Positions 25,924 through 34,466 are shown, counted from the stretch's first letter. The stretch: DNA of 64,000 bases from Gemmataceae bacterium (GCA_019636445.1 JAHBXO010000012.1:79860-143859); one strand, 5' to 3'. Translations and numbers: made by a program. The notes: generated by a model not told the origin, from the sequence alone.

Positions 25924-26703
25924 TTACGAACCGTCTGGAAGCGGATAACCGGCTGGCAGTTCGGTCAGGTCGTGATAGCCGATCAGTTCCACTTCGTCGC
26001 CGTGGTCCCGCAAGAGGCGGCGCAATGTGTCCAGGCTGGCGCGACGTGCGACGTCGGCGTCGGCACGCTGGGCCGCCATCTGGGATACGGGATGTTCGTC
26101 CGTCTCCAGTTCGGTCCGAAGGTAGTACGCGTCCCCCACGTGCAGGAGCCAGCGATCGCCCTGTTGGACCGCGACGCCGCAGTGGCCGAGCGTGTGGCCG
26201 AACAGCGGGATCAGCAACACTTCGGATGAAAGGCCCAACGAGAGCGGCCGGGCTTCCAACCCGAACCACGTACGCGTTGACGGGCCGTAGGTCTTCCAGG
26301 CGGGGCCATGGGCGAACTGCGCGGGGACGTAGCGCCAATGACCGCTCGAAACATTCCGGAGTTCCTCCTCCGAGAGGTGGACCTGCGCCTTCGGAACGTC
26401 GGCAAGGCCGCCGGCATGGTCGGGGTCCGCGTGGGTTAGCACGACGTGCTGCACCTTCTCGGGAGAAAGTCCCAGAGCTTCGATCCGCCGCATGGCGGTG
26501 TCCGACTCGTGGAACTGAAAGCCGGCCAGATCAAGGAGCGGTTGACCCAGCCGTCCGACCGGATCGCGGACATCGTGTAGGCCGATCCCCGTGTCGACCA
26601 ACGCCAGCCGATCGCCGTCTTCGAGTAGAAGGCAATGGCAGACAACGGTCGGATACCCGTGGACCCGAAGCGTGCCGCAGTTCAGATGATGGATCGTCGT
26701 CAC
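25924..26703 (-). CDS. MBL-fold metallo-hydrolase (lactonase-like)
   Basis: About 259 residues of the metallo-beta-lactamase fold. Metal ligands are in 'LTHADPDHAGG' (HxDxDH, in place of HxHxDH), 'LFGHTLGHCGVAV' and 'LLHVGDAYY'. The first metal-site motif has Asp at the second position, as in some esterase-type members. It begins at GTG 26703 with GAGG 7 bases upstream; the open frame further upstream starts with TTG and lacks homology. The substrate is not known. The gene sits upstream of the beta-helix gene on the same strand. Confidence 0.82.
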   Translation of the reverse strand: MTTIHHLNCGTLRVHGYPTVVCHCLLLEDGDRLALVDTGIGLHDVRDPVGRLGQPLLDLAGFQFHESDTAMRRIEALGLSPEKVQHVVLTHADPDHAGGLADVPKAQVHLSEEELRNVSSGHWRYVPAQFAHGPAWKTYGPSTRTWFGLEARPLSLGLSSEVLLIPLFGHTLGHCGVAVQQGDRWLLHVGDAYYLRTELETDEHPVSQMAAQRADADVARRASLDTLRRLLRDHGDEVELIGYHDLTELPAGYPLPDGS

Positions 26704-26886
26704 GGTTCGCCTCGGCCGTCGGTGTGTCGGGTTCCGGTGCGACAATCCTATCTATTCGGCTGACAAAACCGATTCAATCCATCGAACGGGTACGGTCGAA
26801 CCCCGGTGCGGTGCTGCGGTGAGCCGTTCCCCGTGTTCTCGATTCGAGATCCTGCTTGAATGAATGCGATCCCCGGAGTCGCCGCC

Positions 26887-27270
26887 ATGTCATCCCGTCT
26901 CGCGATCGCTTTCCTATTGTTCCTGACCACCAACATGGCAGCCCAGGAGCCGTACCTGTCCGGCCGCTGGCGCGGGAACTGGTCCAGCGAGTCGACGGGC
27001 CATTCCGGTCCCCTCAATGCCCGCTTCCGCCAGACCGGGTGCGACGAATACCGCGTCGTCTTCACCGGTCGGTTTCTCAAGATCGTCCCGTTCCGCTACG
27101 CCGAGACGCTGCACGTCACGGGTTCCGCGGATGGCGTCGTCTACCTCGCCGGTTCCTCGCGCCTGCTCGGCTTCGGCACGTTCGCCTTCGACGCCGCCGC
27201 GACCGGCAACACCTTCAACGCGACCTTCTCGTCCCGAAGGGACCGCGGGCAGTTCAACCTTTCCCGGTGA
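26887..27270 (+). CDS. small secreted protein of unknown function
   Basis: About 127 residues with a signal peptide (MSSRLAIAFLLFLTTNMAAQ). The rest is beta-rich ('LSGRWRGNWSSESTGHSGPL', 'RQTGCDEYRVVFTGRFLKIV') and resembles a small lipocalin-like barrel, but no family is assigned. ATG 26887 follows GGAG; an in-frame ATG at 26860 also exists. The stop directly abuts the stop of the convergent ThuA-like gene. Confidence 0.6.
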   Translation: MSSRLAIAFLLFLTTNMAAQEPYLSGRWRGNWSSESTGHSGPLNARFRQTGCDEYRVVFTGRFLKIVPFRYAETLHVTGSADGVVYLAGSSRLLGFGTFAFDAAATGNTFNATFSSRRDRGQFNLSR

Positions 27271-28149
27271 TTACTTCTTCTTCACCGGCGGCTCGACGGC
27301 GTCCGGCTTGAACGCCGCGAGGTCGTCGAGTTTCACCCGCACGCCCCCCGCCGGCACGTCCTGCTTCGCCGTCCAGACGATCGCATTCAGGATCAGCGTG
27401 CGCAAGTCGTCGAGCTTCCAGTTGCGGTAGAAGTGCGGCATCACGACGCCGACGCCGCGCCCGCCGTCGGGCCGCTCGACCGCCCACGCGATCGTTTCCT
27501 TCTTCGGTGCTTCCGGCGGCAGCATCGCCGTCGCCAGCGCCGTCACGCCCTTGCCCGGGCCGGACGGGCCGAAGTAGTTGTTGATGTACGGCTCGTCGTG
27601 AAAGGTGAACTTCGTCCATCCGTTCAAGACAGGATGTTTCGCCTCGGCCGGTTCGACGGTCGCTTCGCGGAAGACCTTGGCGATCGACTTGTGATGGTTG
27701 CAGCGCGTGGCGAAGTAGCCGCCCATCCAGTGCAATAGCGCGTGGTCGCCATCGGGGCCGACGTGCTTGGCTTCGAGACCCGTGGCGTAGTGGACGCAGA
27801 CGATGCCGCCGCCGCGTTTCATCATCGCGGCGAGGTCCTTCATGATCCGCTCACGCTCCGGCATCACTTCGGGCGGAAACAGGTCGCCGATGAAGACGAC
27901 GGTCGAGACATCGTCCACCGTCTTCGGCCACTCCGTAACCGCCTTCGCGTCGAGGCCCGCCTTGGTCAGGCAGTGCGCGAGCAGTCGTCCGCCGGCGGCG
28001 ACCTCGTGCGTGCCCGGCGGGTGCTGGCTGGGGCCGACAACGACGAGCGCCTTCGGCGCGGCCGGCGCGGCGCCCAGTTCCGAAATTGCCATAGTGCCGA
28101 GGGCGAGGGAGCCGAGCGCGGCGCGGCGGTGCGGGAGAGATCGCGGCAT
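27271..28149 (-). CDS. secreted ThuA-like domain protein
   Basis: A 292-residue protein of the ThuA (trehalose utilisation) family, which has a class I glutamine amidotransferase-like fold. The N-terminus (MPRSLPHRRAALGSLALGTM) looks like a twin-arginine signal. The body has 'VVFIGDLFPPEVMPE', 'MMKRGGGIVCVHYATG', 'HALLHWMGGYFATRCNHH' and 'RPDGGRGVGVVMPHFYRN', in the order typical for this family in planctomycetes. The enzymatic role is not known; it is often associated with sugar-related secreted proteins. Confidence 0.86.
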   Translation of the reverse strand: MPRSLPHRRAALGSLALGTMAISELGAAPAAPKALVVVGPSQHPPGTHEVAAGGRLLAHCLTKAGLDAKAVTEWPKTVDDVSTVVFIGDLFPPEVMPERERIMKDLAAMMKRGGGIVCVHYATGLEAKHVGPDGDHALLHWMGGYFATRCNHHKSIAKVFREATVEPAEAKHPVLNGWTKFTFHDEPYINNYFGPSGPGKGVTALATAMLPPEAPKKETIAWAVERPDGGRGVGVVMPHFYRNWKLDDLRTLILNAIVWTAKQDVPAGGVRVKLDDLAAFKPDAVEPPVKKK

Positions 28150-28241
28150 GGTCGTGTCCAATGGGGAGGCGTTCCGTATTTCGTACCAGACGCCGCTCGG
28201 AATCGCGACAGGATTTCCGTCGTGATTCCATTCGAGTTTTC

Positions 28242-28371
28242 CCCCTCTCCCCCGTTTCGGGGGAGAGGGCCGGGGTGAGGGGGCAAAGGCTTACTCGGCT
28301 CCAGAGCCGGGAATCGAGACGCGAAGACCCCCTCACCCTATCCCTCTCCCCCGCAAAGCCGGGGGAGAGGG
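28242..28371. repeat. GC-rich repeat with paired hairpins (CCCTCTCCCCC type), copy 1
   Basis: The non-coding stretch 28150-28450 between the ThuA-like gene and the ABC ATPase gene contains this 130-base element. It has two short hairpins (CCCTCTCCCCC-GGGGGAGAGGG) and outer arms CCCCCTCACCC / GGGGTGAGGGGG that can pair. Copies 2 and 3 lie on the other side of the ABC ATPase gene. I see no gene in the rest of the gap. Confidence 0.8.
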
Positions 28372-28450
28372 AACCAAACGGAAAACACGACCAAGATTTC
28401 CCCGGCCCGAGCGAATAGCCGGCACCGCATTCCCTTCTACGAGCGAACCC

Positions 28451-29347
28451 ATGACGCCCGCGGTGGAAATCGACGGCGTGACCAAGACCTTCGGCACCCA
28501 GACCGCCGTCGACGACCTCAGCCTCGTCGTGCCCGCCGGTACGATCTACGGCTTCATCGGCCCGAACGGTTCCGGCAAGACCACGACCTTGCGCATGATC
28601 ATGCGCATCTTCCTGCCCGACCGCGGCGCCATCCGCGTGCTCGGTGACGAGTCCTGGCACGCCGCCAAGGACCGCGTCACCTACCTGCCCGAAGAACGCG
28701 GCCTCTACAAGCCGATGAAGGTCCGCGATGTGATCCGCTTCTATGCGGAACTCAAAGGGATGGTCGCCCCGCAGGCGAAGATCGCCGAATGGCTCGAACG
28801 GATGGAGCTGGCGCACGCGGCCGACAAGCGCGTCGATCAGCTCTCGAAGGGGATGAGCCAGAAGGTCCAATTCATCGCGTCGGTCGTCTCCGATCCCGAA
28901 CTCATCATCCTCGACGAACCGTTCAGCGGCCTCGACCCCGTGAACGAGAACCTCTTCCGCAAGGCGATCCTCGACCTGCGCAAGGCCGGCAAGACCATCA
29001 TCTTCTCCACCCACAACATGGCCGTCGCCGAGCAGCTCTGCGATTTCGTCTTCATGATCTACAAGGGGAAGAAGGTCCTCGACGGCACACTCGACGCCAT
29101 CCAGGACGCCTACGGCTTCGACACCGTGCGCGTCCGGCTGGAGGGCGGCACGCTCGACGGCCTCGACGGCGTGGAGAAGCTGACCGACTTCGGTCGATAC
29201 CAGGAACTGCGGCTCAATCGCGGCGCCGACCCGCAGGGAATCTTGAAGGAGCTGATGCGCCGCGGTGCCGTCCGCCAGTTCGAGCAGACGCGCCCGAACC
29301 TCCACGACATCTTCGTTCGCATCGCCGACCCGAAGGACGAGCCGTGA
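28451..29347 (+). CDS. ABC transporter ATP-binding protein (NatA-type)
   Basis: A 298-residue ABC ATPase. Walker A 'GPNGSGKTTT', Q-loop region 'YLPEERGLYKPMKVRD', signature 'QLSKGMSQKVQFI' (LSKGM in place of LSGGQ), Walker B 'PELIILDEPFSGLDP' and H-loop 'ILFSTHNM'-like 'IIFSTHNMAVAEQLCD' are all clear. The C-terminal 70 residues are typical of NatA-like sodium/ABC-2 exporters. Its membrane partner starts at 29744, 396 bases downstream, with two repeat copies inserted between. The start ATG follows an A-rich spacer and no strong ribosome-binding site. Confidence 0.93.
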   Translation: MTPAVEIDGVTKTFGTQTAVDDLSLVVPAGTIYGFIGPNGSGKTTTLRMIMRIFLPDRGAIRVLGDESWHAAKDRVTYLPEERGLYKPMKVRDVIRFYAELKGMVAPQAKIAEWLERMELAHAADKRVDQLSKGMSQKVQFIASVVSDPELIILDEPFSGLDPVNENLFRKAILDLRKAGKTIIFSTHNMAVAEQLCDFVFMIYKGKKVLDGTLDAIQDAYGFDTVRVRLEGGTLDGLDGVEKLTDFGRYQELRLNRGADPQGILKELMRRGAVRQFEQTRPNLHDIFVRIADPKDEP

Positions 29348-29397
29348 TGCGAGTTGGATTGGGTGGCACGGACAGACTTGCCCATGTTTTGTCTGGT

Positions 29398-29537
29398 CCC
29401 CTCTCCCCCGGCTTTGCGGGGGAGAGGGCGAGGGTGAGGGGGTCTTGGGGATTGCAACAGCTTGTCGTGAGCGGAAAGGCTCTCCCCCTCACCCCGGCCC
29501 TCTCCCCCGCAAGGCCGGGGGAGAGGGAGAAATCCAT
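29398..29537. repeat. 140-base repeat of the CCCTCTCCCCC type, copy 2
   Basis: First unit of a tandem pair in the gap 29348-29743 between the ABC ATPase and permease genes. It contains CCCTCTCCCCC-GGGGGAGAGGG hairpins at both ends, a central segment with 'GGATTGCAACAGCTTGTCG' and ends in GAGAAATCCAT. The gap has no gene that I can support. Confidence 0.85.
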
Positions 29538-29554
29538 ACCAGGTTCAGTCCGAT

Positions 29555-29688
29555 CCCCTCTCCCCCGGCTTTGCGGGGGAGAGGGTGAGGGGGTCTTGGG
29601 GATTGCAACAGCTTGTCGTGAGCGGAAAGGCTCTCCCCCTCACCCCGACCCTTTCCCCCGCAAAGCCGGGGGAGAGGGAGAAATCCAT
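29555..29688. repeat. 134-base repeat of the CCCTCTCCCCC type, copy 3
   Basis: Second unit of the tandem pair. It is nearly identical to the unit at 29398 apart from a 6-base deletion and a few substitutions, including the central 'GCAACAGCTTGTCGTGAGCG' segment and the GAGAAATCCAT end. The close similarity suggests a recent duplication. Confidence 0.85.
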
Positions 29689-29743
29689 GCCTGTCCCTCC
29701 GACTGAAATGCCCGTGCCACTGTACTTGAACGAGTGACCCGCC

Positions 29744-31093
29744 ATGCGGAAAATCCTGACCATCGCGAAGCGCGAATACCTCGCCGGCGTGAGGACGAAG
29801 GCGTTCCTCGTCTCGCTCATCCTCATGCCCGTGATGATGGGCGGCAGCATCGGCCTGTCGGCGCTCTCGAAGAAGCTCGACGACACCTCCGAGAAGACCT
29901 ACGCCGTGGTCGACCGCTCGCCGGGCGGCAAGATCGCGGCGGCGCTCGAAGCGGACACCGTGCTCTACAACACCGTCATCATCAAGGACCCCACGACGGG
30001 CCAGCAGATCCACCCGGCGCTCAAGATCGAAGTCGTTCCGCCGAGCGAAGGCTCCGACATCGCAATCCGTCAGCAGCGGTTCGAACTGTCCGAACGGTCG
30101 CGCAAGAACGAGATCGAAGCGTTCATCGAAATCGGCCCGGACATTTACCAGACCCGAACCGACCCGAACCCGGAATCGGCGGAGGATGTGCAGGCGGTCC
30201 GACTGCAATCGAAGAAGCCCGGCGAAGGCTTCCTCGGCCGCTACCTCGAACGGCGCATCAACGACGCGGTGCAGCGCGAGCGCTTCGCCCGCGAGAACGT
30301 CGACCCCGCGAAACTGCGGGCGATCCAGCAGCCGATTTCCCTGAAGACCAAAGGCCTGACGACCAGGAACGCCCAGACCGGCGAAATCGAAGACGCCGCG
30401 GATGAGAAACGGCTGGCGAACTTCCTGCTGCCCGGCGTGCTCATCGGCCTGATGTTCATGGTCATCATGTTCGGCGCGTCCCCGGCCATGAACGGCGTGG
30501 TCGAGGAGAAAGGGCAGCGCATCGCCGAGGTGCTGCTCGGTTCGGTCACGCCGTTCGAGCTGATGGCCGGCAAGCTCCTCGGCCTCGTCGGCATCGCCCT
30601 CACGACCGCGGCCATCTATTTCGGCGGTGGTTTTGTCGCCGCCAGCCGCTACGGCCTGACGGACTCCATCACGCCGGAATTGATGTTCTGGTTCTTCGTC
30701 TTCCTGACGATGGCGCTGCTCATCTTCGGCTCGATCTTCATCGCCGTCGGCGCCGCCGCCCAGGACGTGAAGGACACGCAGACGCTGCTCACGCCCGTCA
30801 TGTTCTTCATGGTGATGCCGATGTTCGCCATCGGGCCGATCCTGATGGACCCGCACGGCAAGCTGGCGGTGATCTGCTCGCTGATCCCGACGAGCGCCCC
30901 GATGATCCTCGTCGCCCGGCAGAGCGTGCCGCCGGGGGTGCCGCTGGTGCAGCTCCTCGCCGGCGCCGCGATCGTGGCGCTGACGACGGTCGCCTGCGTC
31001 TGGGCCGCCGGCCGCATCTTCCGCGTCGGCTTCCTCATGCAGGGCAAATCGCCGAAGCTCAAGGACATCGGGCGCTGGATCGTGAAGGGGTGA
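29744..31093 (+). CDS. ABC-2 family permease (NatB-like)
   Basis: A 449-residue integral membrane protein that should form an exporter with the ATPase at 28451. It has a first transmembrane helix near residues 20-45 ('AFLVSLILMPVMMGGSIG'), a large outside loop of about 180 residues, then five more helices from about residue 225 ('LLPGVLIGLMFMVIMFG', 'LLGLVGIALTTAAIYFGGGF', 'FWFFVFLTMALLIFGSIF' and others). The conserved 'EEKGQRIAEVLLGSVTPFEL' motif of ABC-2 permeases is present. Substrate unknown: NatAB extrudes sodium in Bacillus, but planctomycete copies are untested. Confidence 0.9.
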   Translation: MRKILTIAKREYLAGVRTKAFLVSLILMPVMMGGSIGLSALSKKLDDTSEKTYAVVDRSPGGKIAAALEADTVLYNTVIIKDPTTGQQIHPALKIEVVPPSEGSDIAIRQQRFELSERSRKNEIEAFIEIGPDIYQTRTDPNPESAEDVQAVRLQSKKPGEGFLGRYLERRINDAVQRERFARENVDPAKLRAIQQPISLKTKGLTTRNAQTGEIEDAADEKRLANFLLPGVLIGLMFMVIMFGASPAMNGVVEEKGQRIAEVLLGSVTPFELMAGKLLGLVGIALTTAAIYFGGGFVAASRYGLTDSITPELMFWFFVFLTMALLIFGSIFIAVGAAAQDVKDTQTLLTPVMFFMVMPMFAIGPILMDPHGKLAVICSLIPTSAPMILVARQSVPPGVPLVQLLAGAAIVALTTVACVWAAGRIFRVGFLMQGKSPKLKDIGRWIVKG

Positions 31094-31112
31094 GGGGGAA
31101 AGGCGGCCGAAC

Positions 31113-31218
31113 GCGGGCATTTTTGCCCCGAATGGGGCAACGGGCTGTAGCCTCGGGTGAAGCGCAGCGGAACCCGTGGAACACTCGCGCGACTCTTCGC
31201 CCCGGAGGGGCGACGGAG
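31113..31218. repeat. 106-base intergenic repeat, copy A
   Basis: Starts GCGGGCATTTTTGCCCCG and ends CCCCGGAGGGGCGACGGAG. It contains two small hairpins (GCCCC-GGGGC and CCCCGGAGGGG). A second copy lies at 31498-31603 with only about five substitutions. No open frame of interest spans it. It is part of the 31094-31706 gap, which holds only repeats and no supported gene. Confidence 0.85.
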
Positions 31219-31317
31219 GCGTTCCGCTGCCCCTCCGGGGCAGGTCGAACGGTGTTGGGGGCCATTCCTCCACGGGTTTCACCCGTGGCTACACTCCGCG
31301 GCCCCATCCGGGGCCGA

Positions 31318-31436
31318 AAACCAAGAACCCCGGCAGCTCTATCTTGGACCGTAAACCAAGAACCCCGGCAGCTCTATCTTGGACCGTAAACCAAGAACCC
31401 CGGCGGCCCCATCCGGGGCCGAAAACCAAGAACCCC
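31318..31436. repeat. 35-base tandem repeat array, about 3.4 units
   Basis: Units start AAACCAAGAACCCCGGC. Units 1 (31318-31352) and 2 (31353-31387) are identical, ending TCTATCTTGGACCGT. Unit 3 (31388-31422) has the same start but ends GGCCCCATCCGGGGCCGA, and a partial fourth unit starts at 31423. The same GGCCCCATCCGGGGCCGA end also precedes unit 1, which suggests unequal recombination of two unit types. Confidence 0.85.
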
Positions 31437-31497
31437 ATACGTCCGCCCACCACTACTAGGCCTCGAAGACTCGGCCCGCCTGACGGAGCGGTCGATC

Positions 31498-31603
31498 GCG
31501 GGCATTTTTGCCCCGAAAGGGGCAACGGGCTGTAGCCACGGGTGGAGCGAAGCGGAACCCGTGGAACACTCGCGCGAATCTTCGCCCCGGAGGGGCGACG
31601 GAG
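31498..31603. repeat. 106-base intergenic repeat, copy B
   Basis: Nearly identical to the copy at 31113-31218 (for example CGAAAGGGGC here, CGAATGGGGC there). Both copies are in the same orientation and flank the 35-base array. Such repeats are probably dispersed elsewhere in this genome. Confidence 0.85.
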
Positions 31604-31706
31604 CGAGTCGGAATCGACGTAAGTCGTTATCCGGCATAGGCGCTTCCGGAATTCGGGCGTCGTTCCGCCGGAGGGTGGCGCGGTGTCGGCGGAAAGAGCC
31701 ATGCCC

Positions 31707-32903
31707 CTAGGAACCCGTCGTCGCGAGCGCCAGCGCGAGCCGGCAACCGGCCTCGAACTCCTTCAGGTCCACGAACTCGTTGACGGTGTGGATCTCGTTC
31801 TGGCCGGCACCGAAGGTGATCGTCGGGATGCCGTGCTTCACCATCCAGTTCGCGTCCAGGCCGCCGTTCGTCACCTTCGTCGTCGGCTTCAGCTTGATGC
31901 TCTTGGCCGCTGCCATCGCCCGCTTGATGACCGGCGAGCCGTCCGGCAGGCGGAAGGGTACGTAGTCCAGCCGGCTCGTGAACTTCACCTTCGCCGGCTT
32001 CCCCTTGTGGTCCTTCACCTTCTTCGCGGCCTTCTCGAAGGCGAGCTTGTACGCGGCCGTGATCTCCCGCACGAACTTCGCGTCGTGGCTGCGGCTCTCG
32101 CCGCGGATGAGGACGTAGTCGGTGACGACGTTGGTGGCATTGCCGGCGCTCTTGCCGTCGGCGTCGCCGATGCTGCCGACGTTGCTGGTGCCTTCCTTCC
32201 CCTTCTTGACGACCTTGCCGAACCAACCGCTCGCGTGGACGTCGGCGATGGCGAGCGACGCGACGACGCTGGCGGAGATGCCGCGCTCGGGGTGGACGCC
32301 GGCGTGGGAAGCACGGCCGTGGATCTCGACTTCCCATCGGTCGGCACCGATGGCGCCGATGGTGATCTCGCTGGCGCTGCGGCCATCGATGTTGAAGCCC
32401 ATGACGGGGCCGCCGAGGACGGTCGGGTCGACGTGCTTGGCGCCGAACAGGCCGCTCTCCTCGCGGACGGTGAAGAAGAGCGTGATCGGCGGGTGCGGGA
32501 GCTTCTGCTTGAGCAGTTCGGCCGCAAGCGTGACGACGGCGGCGCAGCCGGTGCGGTCGTCGCCGCCGAGGGCCGCTTTCGGGTTCTCGTTGACGATGCG
32601 GTTCTCGGCCCGCTTCGGCTTCGCCCCGGCGCACAGCGGCACGGTGTCCATGTGCGTCATGAAGAGGATGCGCGGCGCGTCCAGCGTGCCGGGCAGATCG
32701 ACGATGATGTTGCCCGTCTGCGTCGGGGCCGGGATGCGAGTATTGGCATCGTCGTAGCGGATGGCCGATGCCGGCACGCCGGCCTCCGTCAGCGCGGCGA
32801 CGATCTCCTTACCGATGTTCGCCTCCTGACCGGTGATGCCCTCCACGGAAAGGAAGCGGAGCAAACGATCCACGGCGGCGGCGGAGTCGATGGCGAGCGG
32901 CAT
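31707..32903 (-). CDS. M20-family metallopeptidase (PepT-like)
   Basis: A 398-residue zinc aminopeptidase of the M20 family, close to peptidase T / tripeptidase. The metal-site motifs are 'ILFMTHMDTVPLC', 'AALGGDDRTGCAAVVTLAAE' and the catalytic 'FFTVREESGLFGAKHVD', followed by the dimerisation domain ('ADRWEVEIHGRASHAGVHPE') and the C-terminal 'GAGQNEIHTVNEFVDLKEFE'. It is cytoplasmic. The gene is convergent with the ABC permease gene over the repeat-rich gap. Confidence 0.9.
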   Translation of the reverse strand: MPLAIDSAAAVDRLLRFLSVEGITGQEANIGKEIVAALTEAGVPASAIRYDDANTRIPAPTQTGNIIVDLPGTLDAPRILFMTHMDTVPLCAGAKPKRAENRIVNENPKAALGGDDRTGCAAVVTLAAELLKQKLPHPPITLFFTVREESGLFGAKHVDPTVLGGPVMGFNIDGRSASEITIGAIGADRWEVEIHGRASHAGVHPERGISASVVASLAIADVHASGWFGKVVKKGKEGTSNVGSIGDADGKSAGNATNVVTDYVLIRGESRSHDAKFVREITAAYKLAFEKAAKKVKDHKGKPAKVKFTSRLDYVPFRLPDGSPVIKRAMAAAKSIKLKPTTKVTNGGLDANWMVKHGIPTITFGAGQNEIHTVNEFVDLKEFEAGCRLALALATTGS

Positions 32904-32945
32904 GGGCGACCCATTTTGAGTGGAAGGTGTGCCGCTATTGTAGGA

Positions 32946-33599
32946 TCAGCGTCGCGCAATCGCGAGATGGTGGCGGAGCTTGTCGAGCGTCTTCGCCCCG
33001 ATGCCGCTGACGCGGCGGAGGTCGTCGATCGACTCGAAGGGCTTCTTCGTGCGCTCGGCGACGATGCGCTCGGCCATCTTCGCGCCGATGCCGGGGAGTT
33101 GTTGGAGTTCGGCGAGGGTCGCGGTGTTCGGGTCGAGCGTCTGGCCGGGTGCGAGTTTCGTCGTGGTCGACGTCGTGGGGGCCGGCGAAGGCGGCGCGGG
33201 GCGTACGAGCGTTTCGAACTTCGGTTCGAGCGGTTTCGCGGGTGCTTTCGCGTCAACGACGAGCCAGTTGCGGAGCTTGTCGAGCGTCTTGCCGCCGATG
33301 CCGGGCACGCCGTCGAGTTCGTCTAGGGATTGGAACGGGCCGAAGGTGGAACGGTGCGTGAGGATCGCGTCGGCGATTGTGGGGCCGACGCCGGGAATCT
33401 GGAGCAGTTCGACGCGGTCGGCGGCATTCACATCGAGGGGCAGCGGCGCGGCGGCTTGCTGCGAGGGCTGGACGCGGTAGCCGTTGCCGTAGCCGCGATA
33501 GAGGAGCAGGCCGAAGAGGACGATTACGGCCACGGCGATGGCGAACCGCTCCGGCGAGCGAGAAGGGGATGTCGGCGGGACTGGCGACGGCGCGTCCAT
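32946..33599 (-). CDS. membrane-anchored helix-hairpin-helix protein (ComEA-like)
   Basis: A 217-residue protein with a single N-terminal transmembrane helix near residues 19-35 ('FAIAVAVIVLFGLLLYRGYG') and two ComEA-type HhH domains, one at about 55-110 ('DVNAADRVELLQIPGVGPTI') and one at about 155-215 ('DPNTATLAELQQLPGIGAKM'), joined by a Pro/Thr-rich linker. ComEA proteins bind DNA in uptake; single-membrane copies in non-competent bacteria have unknown roles. The doubled HhH arrangement is uncommon. It sits just upstream of the M20 peptidase gene. Confidence 0.86.
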   Translation of the reverse strand: MDAPSPVPPTSPSRSPERFAIAVAVIVLFGLLLYRGYGNGYRVQPSQQAAAPLPLDVNAADRVELLQIPGVGPTIADAILTHRSTFGPFQSLDELDGVPGIGGKTLDKLRNWLVVDAKAPAKPLEPKFETLVRPAPPSPAPTTSTTTKLAPGQTLDPNTATLAELQQLPGIGAKMAERIVAERTKKPFESIDDLRRVSGIGAKTLDKLRHHLAIARR

Positions 33600-33608
33600 G
33601 CACGCAGT

Positions 33609-34376
33609 TTACCCGTTCGGCAGCATCAACACCATATATCGGCACCAATTCTTGAGCGCCGGCACCGCTCGCAGCATTCGGCGATCCACGCGATCCAGAG
33701 CGCCATTCAACGCGTGCGAACGAATGACGCGGCGGACCATGCCGAGGAGTTGGAAGCCCTGCACCGTCAGGTTCGGGAACGCCTCGCGGAGCGGTCGTAG
33801 CTCAGCGGCAACGAGCGGGCGCTCGTCCGGCGTGCGATGCTTGCCGGGGTACGGGAGCCAACGGCGGGCGAGGCTCAGGAGGGGATTCCCGCCCCACGGT
33901 TCGCAGAAGACGGCGACGCCGCCGGGCTTCAGAACGCGACGCAACTCTGACGCGGCCTTCGCGAGATCGAGGTGATGCAGGATCGCGCAGCCCCAGATGG
34001 CATCGAACGACGCGTCGGGATACGGCAGTTCCTCGCCATTGGCGACGATCGCATTCACGGCCACGCCATTCGCCCCGGCCCGCTCACGAACCTCGCGAAC
34101 GTACCCCGGCGAAAGATCGAACGCACTCACGGCCGCTCCGGCACGTGCCATTACGACAGCCGCCATGCCGTGCCCGCAGCCGTAGTCGAGGACGCGCTTT
34201 GCCATCAATGGGCCAAGTTTGGCGAACGCAGGACGGATCCAGGTCTCGTGGTCGAGGTACGTTTCATCCGCGAATCGCAGGTCGGCGCGGCCGGTCCGAA
34301 AGCTCACGGCCCGTTTCGAAGCCTGCTCGTCGTGGAAGAGTAGTTCCGATTCGAGGCGATCGGCCGTCGTGTTCAT
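33609..34376 (-). CDS. class I SAM-dependent methyltransferase
   Basis: About 255 residues. The SAM motif I is 'RVLDYGCGHGMAAVVMARAG', then 'VSAFDLSPGYVREVRERAG', 'PYPDASFDAIWGCAILHHLD' and 'ELRRVLKPGGVAVFCEPWGG', a standard Methyltransf_11/25 series. The C-terminal part is rich in Arg/Leu and may bind a hydrophobic substrate. The ATG at 34376 (MNTTADRLESELLFHDEQ) has GAGGG upstream; an in-frame ATG lies 10 codons further up. The gene ends 9 bases before the ComEA-like gene. Confidence 0.83.
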   Translation of the reverse strand: MNTTADRLESELLFHDEQASKRAVSFRTGRADLRFADETYLDHETWIRPAFAKLGPLMAKRVLDYGCGHGMAAVVMARAGAAVSAFDLSPGYVREVRERAGANGVAVNAIVANGEELPYPDASFDAIWGCAILHHLDLAKAASELRRVLKPGGVAVFCEPWGGNPLLSLARRWLPYPGKHRTPDERPLVAAELRPLREAFPNLTVQGFQLLGMVRRVIRSHALNGALDRVDRRMLRAVPALKNWCRYMVLMLPNG

Positions 34377-34466
34377 CGTGAACCCGCCCTCGCGTTCCGT
34401 CGTCAAATCCCTAAAATTTCCCGCTCAGTCTAACACGCACCCGTTTCCGAAGGAAAGGCGACTTCC

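Noticed and set aside
27851..29305. A 484-residue minus-strand frame over the ABC ATPase gene
   Set aside because: It is antisense to a gene with Walker A, signature and Walker B motifs, and joins unrelated sequence across the repeat.
29489..31282. A 597-residue minus-strand frame over the ABC permease and repeats
   Set aside because: It is antisense to a permease with clear ABC-2 motifs and helices, and its translation has no domain pattern.
31318..31436. A CRISPR array
   Set aside because: The repeats are directly joined with no unique spacers and there are no cas genes in the window.
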